The notes: generated by a model from the letters alone, not told the origin. Shown: positions 6,827-15,839, numbered from the stretch's first letter. The stretch: DNA of 64,000 nucleotides from an uncultured Prevotella sp. (GCA_900540375.1 UQFS01000012.1:1-64000), one strand, 5' to 3'. Numbers and translations are program-made.

Positions 6827-7483
6827 ATGAACAAAATTTTACGCTTAACTTTCGTGGCACTGTTGGCATTGGTCAGCAACATGGGCTTTGCAGCCGACAA
6901 AGATGTTACTATCGACATCTTCCATGATGGGGTGAAACTTTTTGGACTGAATGGAACATCTACAAGCTCTTCAAACGATGGTGACTTTACAGAAGCCAAG
7001 ACAGCAACTGTAGATGGTGTGTCCTTCACCGTTTCTAAGTCTACGACTACAACTCCCAACAGACTTTGGGATTATTACGAAATGGAGAATGACGCAAAGG
7101 TGTACGGTTCCCAGCTCCGCATCTATGGCGGAACCTTGAAGTTTGAAAGCAAGGACAGTAAGATCAAGAAGATCGTCTTTGTACAACCGTCAAACACCAA
7201 GCAACAGAAATGGTCTGATATGACCGTTGACAATGGTACTCTTGATAAGCAAACCTATACCAACACAGAAGGTACAGACGCAGTTACATTCACTCTTGAT
7301 GGCAAAAGCAAGCAGTGCCGAATCAATTCTGTTGTTGTCACCGTGGATGCTTCGGCAACGGGCATTTCTTCTGTTGAGACTAAACAAATGCCGACTGTCC
7401 GCTACAACCTCGCCGGTCAGAAGGTAGGTACAGACTACAAGGGTGTGGTGATTGAGAACGGAAAGAAGATGGTAGTGAAATAA
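6827..7483 (+). CDS. Secreted protein with Prevotella-type C-terminal motif
   Basis: A 218-residue exported protein of unknown function. The signal peptide is clear (MNKILRLTFVALLALVSNMGFAA). The mature part is rich in Thr, Ser and Asp and predicted beta-strand, with no motif that I recognise. The last 26 residues carry VRYNLAGQKVGTDYKGVVIE and then NGKKMVVK, almost the same ending as the two B12-locus proteins at 25.9-28.9 kb. This resembles a type IX secretion C-terminal signal (inference). A TTG at 6821 is possible, but the ATG at 6827 begins the signal peptide well. It is monocistronic, with its own promoter and terminator. Confidence 0.7.
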   Translation: MNKILRLTFVALLALVSNMGFAADKDVTIDIFHDGVKLFGLNGTSTSSSNDGDFTEAKTATVDGVSFTVSKSTTTTPNRLWDYYEMENDAKVYGSQLRIYGGTLKFESKDSKIKKIVFVQPSNTKQQKWSDMTVDNGTLDKQTYTNTEGTDAVTFTLDGKSKQCRINSVVVTVDASATGISSVETKQMPTVRYNLAGQKVGTDYKGVVIENGKKMVVK

Positions 7484-7523
7484 GAGTCGTAGACCATTCA
7501 CAATCATAAAGAATAAATCAAAA

Positions 7524-7555
7524 GGTGGGCACTGCAATGGAGCCCACCTTTTTTT
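7524..7555 (+). terminator. Strong intrinsic terminator
   Basis: GGTGGGC at 7524-7530 pairs with GCCCACC at 7542-7548, followed by seven T residues. A-rich flanking sequence on the left lets it work for the minus-strand GH43 gene too, so it probably ends both converging transcripts. Confidence 0.9.
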
Positions 7556-7617
7556 GTCCTCTCTTCATGCCAATAGCTTTTCAGCCACCAACAAGAGAAC
7601 CTGATGATAGGTAGTTT

Positions 7618-8574
7618 TTATTGTAGCGTATGGATTCTGCCGTCTTTGTCGACCTGCAGCTCAGCGACTTTGAGACTGCGCAGCCATGTGGTGTCGTGGC
7701 TGGGCACACAGTCGTGGTGGAAGAGATACCAGTGACCGTGATACTCCAGGATGCTGTGGTGTGTCGTCCAGCCCACTACCGGGTTGAGGATCACACCCTG
7801 ATAGGTGAACGGACCGTAGGGGTTGTCGCCGACAGCATAGCAGAGCAGATGGCTGTCGCCGGTGGAGTAAGAGAAATAGTACTTGCCATACATCTTATGC
7901 ATCCAACTGGCCTCGAAGAAGCGGTGCGGGTCGTCGGCGGTGAGCGGCTGTCCCTGTTCGTCCACGACGACGACGGGACGCGGCATCTCGCTGAACTGCA
8001 TGCCGTCGGGCGTCATACGGGCTACACGTGCGGGGATGGCAGGCTTCTTGCCGGTGGGGAGATATTCGTCTTTGAGTGCTTTGTTGTCGCGGTACCACTG
8101 TAGCTGGCCTCCCCAGATGCCACCGAAGTAGACATAAACCGCGCCGTCGTCGTCCTTGAAGACGCACGGGTCGATGCTGTAGGACTTGCGGATCGGATCG
8201 GGCTGCGGGATGAACGGACCTTCGGGACGGTCAGCGATGGCTACGCCAAGGCGGAAGACACCATTGTAGTCCTTTGCCGCGAAGATCAGATGGTACTTGC
8301 CATTGACCTCCACGACATCGTTGTCCCACATCTGCTTCTCAGCCCAGGGCACGTCCTCGACGTCGAGGATCTTGCCGCAGTCGGTGACTGCGGCTTCCAT
8401 CGGGTTGCCGTTGATGCGCAGCACGTGGTAGTCCTTCATCTGGAAGTGACCGCCGTCGTCGTCGAAGGCCTCCCCGCTGTCCCAGTCGTGGGATGGGTAG
8501 ACATAGATCTTGTCGTTAAACACATGGGCTGACGGGTCAGCCATATAGTCTTGAGGAAAAAGATATCTGCTCAT
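7618..8574 (-). CDS. xynB: GH43 family beta-xylosidase/alpha-L-arabinofuranosidase
   Basis: A 318-residue five-bladed beta-propeller hydrolase acting on xylo-oligosaccharides. The three GH43 acidic residues are placed as expected: D13 in MADPSAHVF (base), D135 in YSIDPCVF (pKa modulator) and E221 in HRFFEASW (acid). There is no signal peptide, so it should act in the cytoplasm on imported oligomers. It is the last gene of a run after the transporter and the GH10 xylanase. The order matches xylanase/xylosidase operons described in Prevotella (established knowledge). The symbol follows that analogy; the split between xylosidase and arabinofuranosidase activity cannot be read from the sequence. 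Confidence 0.85.
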   Translation of the reverse strand: MSRYLFPQDYMADPSAHVFNDKIYVYPSHDWDSGEAFDDDGGHFQMKDYHVLRINGNPMEAAVTDCGKILDVEDVPWAEKQMWDNDVVEVNGKYHLIFAAKDYNGVFRLGVAIADRPEGPFIPQPDPIRKSYSIDPCVFKDDDGAVYVYFGGIWGGQLQWYRDNKALKDEYLPTGKKPAIPARVARMTPDGMQFSEMPRPVVVVDEQGQPLTADDPHRFFEASWMHKMYGKYYFSYSTGDSHLLCYAVGDNPYGPFTYQGVILNPVVGWTTHHSILEYHGHWYLFHHDCVPSHDTTWLRSLKVAELQVDKDGRIHTLQ

Positions 8575-8607
8575 AGCTGTTGATGATTAGTTGCTGATTA
8601 ATAACCC

Positions 8608-9729
8608 CTACTCTTTATACATATTCACTATCTCCTTCACCACCTTCTTTGCCTTCCCCTCTCTGTCGAAGAGCAGGGGATAGTTGGTGCGGCCGGGGAT
8701 GGGCCAGTTGTTGAGCCATGACGTGCCGTCGGTGACACCCCACAGCGTGACGCGCTCAATCTGCGCGGCATGACGGCGGTAGATGTCGAAGAGCTCGAGG
8801 TAACGGCTGTCGAAGACCTTCTGCGCCTTCTTGTCGAGACCTTTGACATAAGGGTTGTACTCCTTATTATATTGATAGTGCTGACTGATCTCCGCCCCAC
8901 CGAAGCTCTTCGGGTTGGGTAGCATGTTGAGATCCAGCTCCGTCATCTGTACCTTCACGCCACAGGCAGCGAAGGAGTCGATGCTTGCCTCGTAGTTCTT
9001 CAGGTCGGGATAGTTATATCCGTTGTGGCTCTGCATACCTACGGCGTCGATGCGGATGCCCTTGGCTTTCAACGCACGCACGAGCTTGCAGACACCGTCA
9101 CGCTTTGCCGGTGTGGACAGGTTATAGTCGTTGTAGTAGAGCTCTGTGTCGGGATCAGCGGCATGGGCAAAGCGGAAAGCTAACTCGATGTAGTCCGGAC
9201 CGATGATATTATAATAAGGAGTGTGTCGCAGCGTGCCGTCGTCGTTGAAGGCCTCGTTGACCACATCCCATCCTTTGATGCGTCCGCGGTAGTGGCTCAC
9301 CACCGTGGTGATATGGTGATACATGCGGTCGATGAGCACCTCGCGCGTAACCGGTTTCCCCTTGTCGTCGGTGAAGATCCAGCGTGGCGGCTGGGAATGC
9401 CACACGAGGCAATGACCGAAGACAGTGAGACCGTATTTCTCAGCAAAGGCCACCGTCTGGTCAGCGTCGCGCCAGTCATAGCGGTTCTCTTCGGGGTGGA
9501 TGACCTCACCTTTCATACAGTTCTCGGCCACGATGGAGTTGAAGTCATCCTTCACGATGTTTGCCTCCACCGTGTTTCGCTCCCACACGCAGGACGTGTT
9601 CACGGCAGCACCGATGTAGAAGTATTTGCCTACGGTCTCCTTGAGCGTGGGCGTGTTGTCCTTGGCACCGGCACCCAGCGTGGCGACGAGACTGAGAGCA
9701 ACCAGCAGGTTGCGTTTGATGTTGTTCAT
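8608..9729 (-). CDS. xynA: GH10 endo-1,4-beta-xylanase
   Basis: A 373-residue single-domain TIM-barrel xylanase. It has an N-terminal signal peptide (MNNIKRNLLVALSLVATLGA), so it works in the periplasm or at the surface. Catalytic residues are clear: acid/base E159 in WDVVNEAFND and nucleophile E264 in VQMTELDLNM. HCLVWHSQ at 106-113 is the usual GH10 substrate-cleft motif. There is no carbohydrate-binding module. It sits 33 bases upstream of the GH43 gene and 69 bases after the GPH transporter, so the three are very probably one operon. Confidence 0.93.
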   Translation of the reverse strand: MNNIKRNLLVALSLVATLGAGAKDNTPTLKETVGKYFYIGAAVNTSCVWERNTVEANIVKDDFNSIVAENCMKGEVIHPEENRYDWRDADQTVAFAEKYGLTVFGHCLVWHSQPPRWIFTDDKGKPVTREVLIDRMYHHITTVVSHYRGRIKGWDVVNEAFNDDGTLRHTPYYNIIGPDYIELAFRFAHAADPDTELYYNDYNLSTPAKRDGVCKLVRALKAKGIRIDAVGMQSHNGYNYPDLKNYEASIDSFAACGVKVQMTELDLNMLPNPKSFGGAEISQHYQYNKEYNPYVKGLDKKAQKVFDSRYLELFDIYRRHAAQIERVTLWGVTDGTSWLNNWPIPGRTNYPLLFDREGKAKKVVKEIVNMYKE

Positions 9730-9798
9730 GTTCGATTAGTTTTGTTGTTTTGGGAATCTTTTCGACGTTCTATATATCAATCCTATGATCTGTATCCT

Positions 9799-11232
9799 TT
9801 ATTCCTGTTCCATGTGTCTGTGCTCTATCTCCTCATTGATTTCGTCGACTTTCTCGTCGGTGAGCTCATACTTCGAGATGATGAACATAGCGAGGACGAG
9901 CAGCATGGCGGGGATGACACAGACGAGCCAGCGGATGCCTTCCTGTGCCTCGGGTGTCTGAAGCTCCAGGTCGTTCATGAAGTAAGCACCGGCGGCGTTG
10001 CCCACCGACATCATGGCGAAGGCGGTGATGAAGAACAGGGCCAGGACACGCAACGGACGGTTGCGGAGGAACTCTTTCCAAAGGTCGCTGACCTTGACGT
10101 TGGCGGTCTCTTTCTGATCCATGACCACACGCTCCTTGGTCTGGCTGAAGCAGAAGAGCAGGAGCACACAGCCTACGAGGGCATAGATGAGCATGGCATA
10201 GAACCATGCGCTCGGATCCTTGGGCAGCGTGTTGGCCTGTGCCGTCACATGATAGCCCGTCATGGCCAGGACAATGCCGGGCACCACACCGCCGAGCGCC
10301 ATACCGGCCTTGAAGAAGATGCCCGTCAGCGCATTGACAATACCCGAGATGCGGCGGCCCGTCTTGTACTCAGCATAGGAGATCACCTCCGGCACGAGGG
10401 CCCACATATAGCCTGTGGCTACGATGACACCCGTCGACTTGATGAACTGTGCGATGTAGATGGCCGTCATATTCGTCTTCATATCGAAGAACTTGCTGAT
10501 GACATAGAGTGCTGCCATGCCGACAATGGCAATGGAGAGGAAGACATAGAACATGTTTTTCTTACCGATCTTGCGCTTGATGGCCGGTACCATCGGCATG
10601 AAGATAAACGAAGGCAATGAGCCCAGTCCCATGAAGAGCGCCATCTGCAACGGCAGTTTCTGTGCGGCCATGACGGCTACAAGGATAGGCACACCGGCCG
10701 AGACAGCGAGTCCGCCGACGTTGGCCATGAACATGCGCACGGAGGTGAGGATGGTGATCTCGTTGGTGTCGCGCGTCAGCGAGCTGTTGAGCGCACCGTA
10801 GGGTACGTTGACAAAAGTATAGCACATCGACATGCCGACATAGGTAACGTAAGCGTAGAGTAGCGAACCGCTGAAACCGTCCCAGAAACACAGAATGGCA
10901 AAGGCCGTCAGCGGCAAGCCTGCAAATACGAGATAGGCACGGTATTTGCCCAACCGCGGGTTGTGCTTGTCGACATAGGTGCCCACGATAGGATCCCAGA
11001 GCACGTCGACAAGACGCACCACGAGGAACATCGTCGCAGCCGCTCCGGCATCGAGACCGTAGATATCGGTATAGAAGAACAGCAGGTACATGCAGATGGT
11101 CTGGTAGATGAGGTTCTGCGCCAAATCACCGGAGCCAAAGCCGATACGCTGTAACCAGTTGAGCTTGTAGAATCCGCGTGCTGCCTGAGTGTCCTGAGCA
11201 ACGGCGGTCGAATTGTTTACGTTTTCTTTCAT
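9799..11232 (-). CDS. xynD: GPH-family sugar:cation symporter (xyloside transporter)
   Basis: A 477-residue integral membrane protein with about 12 transmembrane segments. The start region FYKLNWLQRIGFGSGDLAQN is characteristic of the glycoside-pentoside-hexuronide (MelB/XynP-like) symporters. The DPIVGTYVDKHNPRLGKYR cytoplasmic loop at about 85-103 is the family signature. It should import xylose or xylo-oligosaccharides across the inner membrane for the GH43 enzyme. It is the first gene of the minus-strand xylan operon, with a -7 element at 11256-11263. The symbol follows the Prevotella xyn cluster and is an analogy. Confidence 0.88.
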   Translation of the reverse strand: MKENVNNSTAVAQDTQAARGFYKLNWLQRIGFGSGDLAQNLIYQTICMYLLFFYTDIYGLDAGAAATMFLVVRLVDVLWDPIVGTYVDKHNPRLGKYRAYLVFAGLPLTAFAILCFWDGFSGSLLYAYVTYVGMSMCYTFVNVPYGALNSSLTRDTNEITILTSVRMFMANVGGLAVSAGVPILVAVMAAQKLPLQMALFMGLGSLPSFIFMPMVPAIKRKIGKKNMFYVFLSIAIVGMAALYVISKFFDMKTNMTAIYIAQFIKSTGVIVATGYMWALVPEVISYAEYKTGRRISGIVNALTGIFFKAGMALGGVVPGIVLAMTGYHVTAQANTLPKDPSAWFYAMLIYALVGCVLLLFCFSQTKERVVMDQKETANVKVSDLWKEFLRNRPLRVLALFFITAFAMMSVGNAAGAYFMNDLELQTPEAQEGIRWLVCVIPAMLLVLAMFIISKYELTDEKVDEINEEIEHRHMEQE

Positions 11233-11255
11233 CAGATATTAGGTTCTTTTGACTG

Positions 11256-11263
11256 CAAAGTTA
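11256..11263 (-). promoter_or_regulatory. Predicted -7 element for the GPH-GH10-GH43 operon
   Basis: The minus strand reads TAACTTTG, 24 bases before the ATG at 11232. It is one half of a divergent control region of about 170 bases shared with GH67. Confidence 0.6.
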
Positions 11264-11369
11264 AACATAAGAGCCGGATTGGCCTTCATGTAGTGTTACA
11301 AATACATTCTTATTTGTTTCATCACGCAAAAAAAAGTCGCTATATCTTGCTTTTGCCTCGTTTTCACTG

Positions 11370-11377
11370 TATCTTTG
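11370..11377 (+). promoter_or_regulatory. Predicted -7 element for the GH67-GH35 operon
   Basis: TATCTTTG matches TAnnTTTG and lies 25 bases before the ATG at 11402. A TTG at 11347-11349 is placed about 20 bases upstream as a possible -33 element. Confidence 0.65.
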
Positions 11378-11401
11378 TACTTAATCAAATCAATCATCAC
11401 C

Positions 11402-13393
11402 ATGCGCCAACACCTATTTATATTACATCACATCGTTGTCGTGCTTCTCGCTATGATAGCGACACCTATTTATAGTATGCCATCCGAGCCTCCAGTTGGC
11501 AACGATGGCGTGGGCGCTACACTGTGGCTGCCGAGCAAGGCATCGTCGCCCGCTTATGTCGTTTGTCCCAAAGTCGCTGACCACACCGCTGCGGGCACCA
11601 TTGCCATCGCCCGTCGTGAGTTGCAGGATAGTTGGCAGGGCGGTCAGGTGACGCTGAGCCTCGTTTCAGACGGTAACGACAATGATGGATATACCATCAG
11701 CTACAAGGCCGCGGATCATAGTGCCGTGGTTTCCGCATGTCGTCCCCTCGGTCTGCTCTACGGTGCCTACGCCTTGCTGCGCTGGCAAGAGATAAAAGAG
11801 GGCAATGACAGGGACGCCACCTGGACATCAGCGCCCGCCCTGCAGCGTCGCATGCTCAACCATTGGGACAACCCCGACGGCAGTGTGGAGCGTGGCTATG
11901 CGGGAAAGAGCATCTGGAAATGGGAGCAGATCACAAAAGGCGGTATGACTGACTCGTTGCGCCAACGCCTGACGATCTACGCGCGTGCCAACGCCTCTGT
12001 GGGCATCAACGCCATGGTGGTGAACAATGTCAACGCCAGTCCCAGGATGGTCACGCACCCTTATCTCGAAAAACTCAAGGTCATCGCTGACCTGCTCCGC
12101 CCTTACGGCATTCAGGTATGGCTGAGCATCAACTTCGGTTCGCCGTTGGCTTTGCATGAGACCAAGACGGCCGATCCCCTCGACGCTTCCGTGCAGCGAT
12201 GGTGGCTGCGCAAGGCTAAGGAGATCTACAAGCTGATACCAAACTTCGGCGGCTTCCTTGTCAAAGCCAACAGCGAGGGACAGCCCGGACCGGGAGACTA
12301 TCACCGCAGTCATGCCGACGGCGCGAACATGCTCGCCGACGCACTGAAGCCCTATGGCGGTACGGTCATCTGGCGCTCCTTTGTCTATGGCGCCAACCAC
12401 AAAGGCGAGGACCGTGTGATGCAGGCTGTGTCGGAGTTCAAGTTCATGGACGGACTGTTCCACGACAATGTCATCTTGCAGTCGAAAAACGGGCCGCTCG
12501 ACTTCCAACCACGCGAGCCTTACGCACCCATATTCGACAATATGACGAAGACACCACAGATGGCTGAACTGCAGATCACGCAGGAATACACAGGGCAGTC
12601 GCTCCATTTGGTCTATCTCGCTCCGATGTGGAAAGAGTTCTTCAGTTACGTCGATCCTGTGGCTCGCGGACTGAAGGGCATCGCCGGAGTGGCCAACACG
12701 GGCGATGACACCAACTGGTGCGGACATCCATTCTCACAGTCCAACTGGTATGCTTTCGGCCGTCTGGCCTGGGATCCTTCATTGACTTCTGAGCAGATCG
12801 CCCACGAGTGGCTGCTTCAAACCTTCGGTCGTGGTGACTCGGTGACGGTGGCGGCACTGGAGGATATGATGCTCAGCTCGCGCGAAGCATGTGTAGACTA
12901 TATGATGCCGCTTGGCCTGCACCATATCTTTGCCTTTGATCATCACTATGGGCCGGAGCCCGATGGCTACAAGGCGGAATATCCCTTGGAGTGGTGCCCC
13001 GTCTATTATCATAAAGCTGACAGGCAAGGACTGGGCTTCGACCGTACCGTTGCCACGGGCTCAGGAGCCACGGCACAGTATCGCGAGCCTTACCGTTCGC
13101 TCTATGAAAACGTGAAGACCTGCCCCGAACAGTATTTGCTGTGGTTCCACCATGTAGCTTGGGACTATCGTTTCGCCAACGGCCGCACGTTGTGGCAGAG
13201 CCTGTGCGATCACTACAACGCCGGCGTGCGCCGCGTGGCCGCCTACTGTGTGCTGTGGCAGTCGCCAGCCGTGCGCAGCTATGTCGGCAAGGCGCAATGG
13301 CAACAAGTCGACAAGCTCCTCGGCACACAACTCGACAATGCACGTCTGTGGCAACATACCTGTCTCAACTATTTCAATGGATTTAGAAAATGA
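11402..13393 (+). CDS. GH67 alpha-glucuronidase
   Basis: A 663-residue enzyme that removes (4-O-methyl)glucuronic acid from the ends of xylo-oligosaccharides. The TIM-barrel core holds the family residues: E292 in VKANSEGQPG (acid), D367 in NGPLDFQP and E395 in QITQEY (the two residues that act as base). NNVNASPRMV and VYLAPMWKEF are further GH67 signatures. The ATG at 11402 is used; an upstream ATG at 11375 lies on top of the -7 element. An N-terminal hydrophobic stretch after MRQHLF suggests export. Its stop overlaps the GH35 start by 4 bases (ATGA). It fits the adjacent divergent xylan operon. Confidence 0.93.
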   Translation: MRQHLFILHHIVVVLLAMIATPIYSMPSEPPVGNDGVGATLWLPSKASSPAYVVCPKVADHTAAGTIAIARRELQDSWQGGQVTLSLVSDGNDNDGYTISYKAADHSAVVSACRPLGLLYGAYALLRWQEIKEGNDRDATWTSAPALQRRMLNHWDNPDGSVERGYAGKSIWKWEQITKGGMTDSLRQRLTIYARANASVGINAMVVNNVNASPRMVTHPYLEKLKVIADLLRPYGIQVWLSINFGSPLALHETKTADPLDASVQRWWLRKAKEIYKLIPNFGGFLVKANSEGQPGPGDYHRSHADGANMLADALKPYGGTVIWRSFVYGANHKGEDRVMQAVSEFKFMDGLFHDNVILQSKNGPLDFQPREPYAPIFDNMTKTPQMAELQITQEYTGQSLHLVYLAPMWKEFFSYVDPVARGLKGIAGVANTGDDTNWCGHPFSQSNWYAFGRLAWDPSLTSEQIAHEWLLQTFGRGDSVTVAALEDMMLSSREACVDYMMPLGLHHIFAFDHHYGPEPDGYKAEYPLEWCPVYYHKADRQGLGFDRTVATGSGATAQYREPYRSLYENVKTCPEQYLLWFHHVAWDYRFANGRTLWQSLCDHYNAGVRRVAAYCVLWQSPAVRSYVGKAQWQQVDKLLGTQLDNARLWQHTCLNYFNGFRK

Positions 13394-15135
13394 AACGAAT
13401 CATTCTGCTCTTTGGACTCTTACTCTTTCTGACTACCGCCAACGCACAACCGCGGCTTGTCAGCGATGGTCCCGGCCGTGCACACTTGATCGTAGAAGGT
13501 CAGCCGATGCTGATCTTGGGCGGTGAGCTCAGCAACTCCGCTGCTACCTGCAGGGCTGATATCGACAGCGTGATGCCGAGAATGGCACGCCTGGGACTGA
13601 ACACGGTGCTCGTCCCGGCCCAATGGGATCTCATCGAACCGGAAGAGGGTCACTATGATTTCTCGCTCATCGACGAAAGCATCCGGCAGGCACGCAGCAA
13701 CGGACTGAAGGTGGTGTTTCTGTGGTTCGGCGCCTGGAAGAACTCAATGAGCTGCTATGCACCATTGTGGGTCAAGCGCGACTTCCACCGTTTCCCACGT
13801 GCCTGCAGCAAGAGCGGACGGCCGCAGGAGATCGTCACGGCATTCTCGGAGAATCTCTTCCGGGCTGACAGCACGGTGTTCACCCGTCTGATCCGTCATA
13901 TCCGCGACATTGACAGCAAGGAACAGACCGTGGTGATGATGCAGGTGGAGAACGAGATCGGTATGCTCGAGTCGGCTCGTGACCACTGTCCTTTGGCCGA
14001 GTCGGTCTGGCGAAAGCCCGTTCCGAAAGACTTCCTTGAGATCTATGAGAAAGCCAACAAAGGTTTGACGACGACGGCGCGCCATGGACTCACCTGGCAA
14101 CAGCTGCTCGGAGAGAGCAACGAGGGCGATGAACAATTCCAGGCTTACTGGTATGCCCACTATGTCGAGCGGCTGGCCTGTGCGGCTAAGCGCATCTATG
14201 CCTTGCCGCTCTACGTCAATGCCGCGATGAACAGCCGGGGCCGCAAGCCCGGCGAATATCCTTCGGCGGGGCCGTTGGCTCATCTCTTTTCCATCTGGAA
14301 ACAGGTGGCAAAGCACGTTGACCTCTGTTCGCCTGACATCTATGACACGGGTTTCAAGAACTGGGCATATCGCTATGCCACAGCCGACAACCCGCTCTTC
14401 ATCCCGGAGTCGCGCTGCTGCGTCAACAGTGGTGTGCGGGCTCTCTACACCTTCGGCGCGCACGAGGCAGTAGGCTTCTGTCCCTTTGCCATCGACCAAA
14501 GCGGAGCGGGAGATACGCATCAGGTCAGCGCTGCTTATCATCTTCTGCATCAGCTCACCCCTCTGCTGCTCCGCTATCGTGGCAAACAGCAGATCCATGG
14601 TGTGCTCTTTGACCAGCAGGACCGCGACACGACGCTCATCGACGGGCGTTTCGTCCTTGCATGCCATCATGTCTTCACGTTGCCGTGGGATCCGCGTGCC
14701 AAGGACGGAAGTACCTGGCGCGAGGGCGGTGCGGTAATTATCAGGCTCAGCGCTGACGAGTATATCATCGCCGGCAGTGGTGTCGTCGTTGAGTTTAAGG
14801 ATAAGGGACAGGCCGCTGTACGCCAGCAGGCTTTGGGCGAGGACGGCTTCGCGCTGAAAGGTAATGGAAAGAAGCAAGACGAAAAGACGCAGAAGGGAAG
14901 GCCGGGGGAAAGCCTCGGCGCTTCTGCTATGAATAAAAAAAGAGGAGAAGAGCAGCAACGTAGTGCTTACTCTTCTCCCCGTTATGTCGGTCTTGGTTCC
15001 GTGTCAGAGATCCGCGTTGATGCTGACGGCCATTGGTCACCGGTTCGCTATCTCAATGGCGACCAGACACATCAGGGCCGTCATGTGCGTATCGGCATCG
15101 ACGACTATCAGATACTGCATGTGAAAGTATACTAA
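13390..15135 (+). CDS. GH35-like beta-galactosidase with DUF5597-type C-terminus
   Basis: A 581-residue exported enzyme (signal peptide MKRIILLFGLLLFLTTANAQ) coupled by an ATGA overlap to GH67. The GH35 acid/base lies in VENEIG (E189), and IPESRC (about residue 338) is the likely nucleophile strand. Small GH35 proteins of this kind with a DUF5597-type C-terminal part occur in xylan and pectin loci of Bacteroidetes. Here it probably removes galactose or arabinose side units from xylan fragments (inference). Residues about 490-530 are a Lys/Glu/Gln/Arg-rich insert that looks unrelated to the fold. The DNA for it contains a minus-strand terminator-like hairpin (14935-14978), so it may be an inserted element translated in frame. 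Confidence 0.75.
   Translation: MKRIILLFGLLLFLTTANAQPRLVSDGPGRAHLIVEGQPMLILGGELSNSAATCRADIDSVMPRMARLGLNTVLVPAQWDLIEPEEGHYDFSLIDESIRQARSNGLKVVFLWFGAWKNSMSCYAPLWVKRDFHRFPRACSKSGRPQEIVTAFSENLFRADSTVFTRLIRHIRDIDSKEQTVVMMQVENEIGMLESARDHCPLAESVWRKPVPKDFLEIYEKANKGLTTTARHGLTWQQLLGESNEGDEQFQAYWYAHYVERLACAAKRIYALPLYVNAAMNSRGRKPGEYPSAGPLAHLFSIWKQVAKHVDLCSPDIYDTGFKNWAYRYATADNPLFIPESRCCVNSGVRALYTFGAHEAVGFCPFAIDQSGAGDTHQVSAAYHLLHQLTPLLLRYRGKQQIHGVLFDQQDRDTTLIDGRFVLACHHVFTLPWDPRAKDGSTWREGGAVIIRLSADEYIIAGSGVVVEFKDKGQAAVRQQALGEDGFALKGNGKKQDEKTQKGRPGESLGASAMNKKRGEEQQRSAYSSPRYVGLGSVSEIRVDADGHWSPVRYLNGDQTHQGRHVRIGIDDYQILHVKVY
14935..14978 (-). terminator. Terminator-like hairpin inside the GH35 gene
   Basis: GGAGAAGAG at 14944-14952 and CTCTTCTCC at 14970-14978 are 9-base perfect arms, and seven A residues at 14935-14941 become a T tract on the minus strand. 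It would end minus-strand RNA, yet it is located inside a plus-strand coding sequence. Confidence 0.55.
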
Positions 15136-15141
15136 CTAAAA

Positions 15142-15187
15142 CCCTTCCCTAACCCTCCCCAAGGGGGGGAGGAAATGGCAATACCCC
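15142..15187. repeat. REP-like repeat, family B, copy 1
   Basis: CCCTTCCCTAACCCTCCCC, then a GGGG-rich arm and GGCAATACCCC. It is nearly the same as the copy at 18126-18169 and lies just after the GH35 stop. Confidence 0.7.
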
Positions 15188-15225
15188 AGAGCGAGCTTTT
15201 CCTATACGCTTAACAGACTGTTTAT

Positions 15226-15283
15226 CTAACATTTCACTCCCCTCTCCCCTTGGAGAGGGGTATGGGGGGTGAGACTGCGTTTG
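15226..15283. repeat. GC-rich REP-like repeat, copy 4
   Basis: CTCCCCTCTCCCCTTGGAGA is followed by GGGGTATGGGGGGTGAG. The flanking CTGTTTATC and CATTTCACTC are shared with copy 1 at 3.7 kb, so the unit is at least 60 bases long. It encodes the NUDIX C-terminus. Confidence 0.8.
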
Positions 15284-15819
15284 CAAAAGTACTTCCACAG
15301 TGGTGCTACCATCATGGCCTGATGGATCTTGCCTTCCTTGAGCATGGTGAAGAGCTCGTCTTCCGAGACATAGAAGTAGCGGAGATCCTCCGTGGCATCG
15401 AGATGCTGCGTGGTGGTCTGCTCAACTCTGCGCGCTACGAACGTATAGCAGTGGTTGGTTGCCGTGCTGCTGTTTGGCGTGGTGACGAGCAGTTGCTCCC
15501 ACGTGCCGCCCGTGAATCCTGTCTCTTCTGCCAGTTCGCGCTGGGCAGCCTGCAGGGGCGACTCGCCTTTCTCCACCACGCCGGCGGGGATCTCCAGCGA
15601 TACCTCGCCGACAGCCTGCCGCCATTGCTGTTCCATGATGATGCGGCCGTCGGTGGTGATGGCGATGACGTTGATGAAGTCGGGATATTCCAATACGTAG
15701 TACTCCTGTTGCACACGGCCGTCGGGATGCACGACCACGTCTTTCCGTGCTGTCAGCCACGGTCGGCGAATGATGTATTCGCTCGACCGTGTGGTGCACT
15801 TCATGTTTTTTTCTTCCAT
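15226..15819 (-). CDS. NUDIX hydrolase (ADP-ribose pyrophosphatase-like)
   Basis: A 197-residue cytoplasmic phosphohydrolase. The Nudix box is perfect at residues 80-102: G80 x5 E86 x7 R94 E95 L96 x E98 E99 x G101 F102. It probably cleaves a nucleoside diphosphate linked to another moiety such as ADP-ribose, with Mg2+. The N-terminal half (EYYVLEYPDFINVIAITTDG) resembles the ADPRase subfamily. It follows the TonB receptor by 20 bases on the same strand. The last 16 residues (SLTPHTPLQGERGVKC) are encoded by the GC-rich repeat and are not part of the fold. Confidence 0.9.
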   Translation of the reverse strand: MEEKNMKCTTRSSEYIIRRPWLTARKDVVVHPDGRVQQEYYVLEYPDFINVIAITTDGRIIMEQQWRQAVGEVSLEIPAGVVEKGESPLQAAQRELAEETGFTGGTWEQLLVTTPNSSTATNHCYTFVARRVEQTTTQHLDATEDLRYFYVSEDELFTMLKEGKIHQAMMVAPLWKYFCKRSLTPHTPLQGERGVKC

Positions 15820-15839
15820 GATGATATACCTTATTTTTA

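Noticed and set aside
9223..10620. 465-residue plus-strand frame across GH10 and the transporter
   Set aside because: It crosses two good genes on the other strand and shows no domain.
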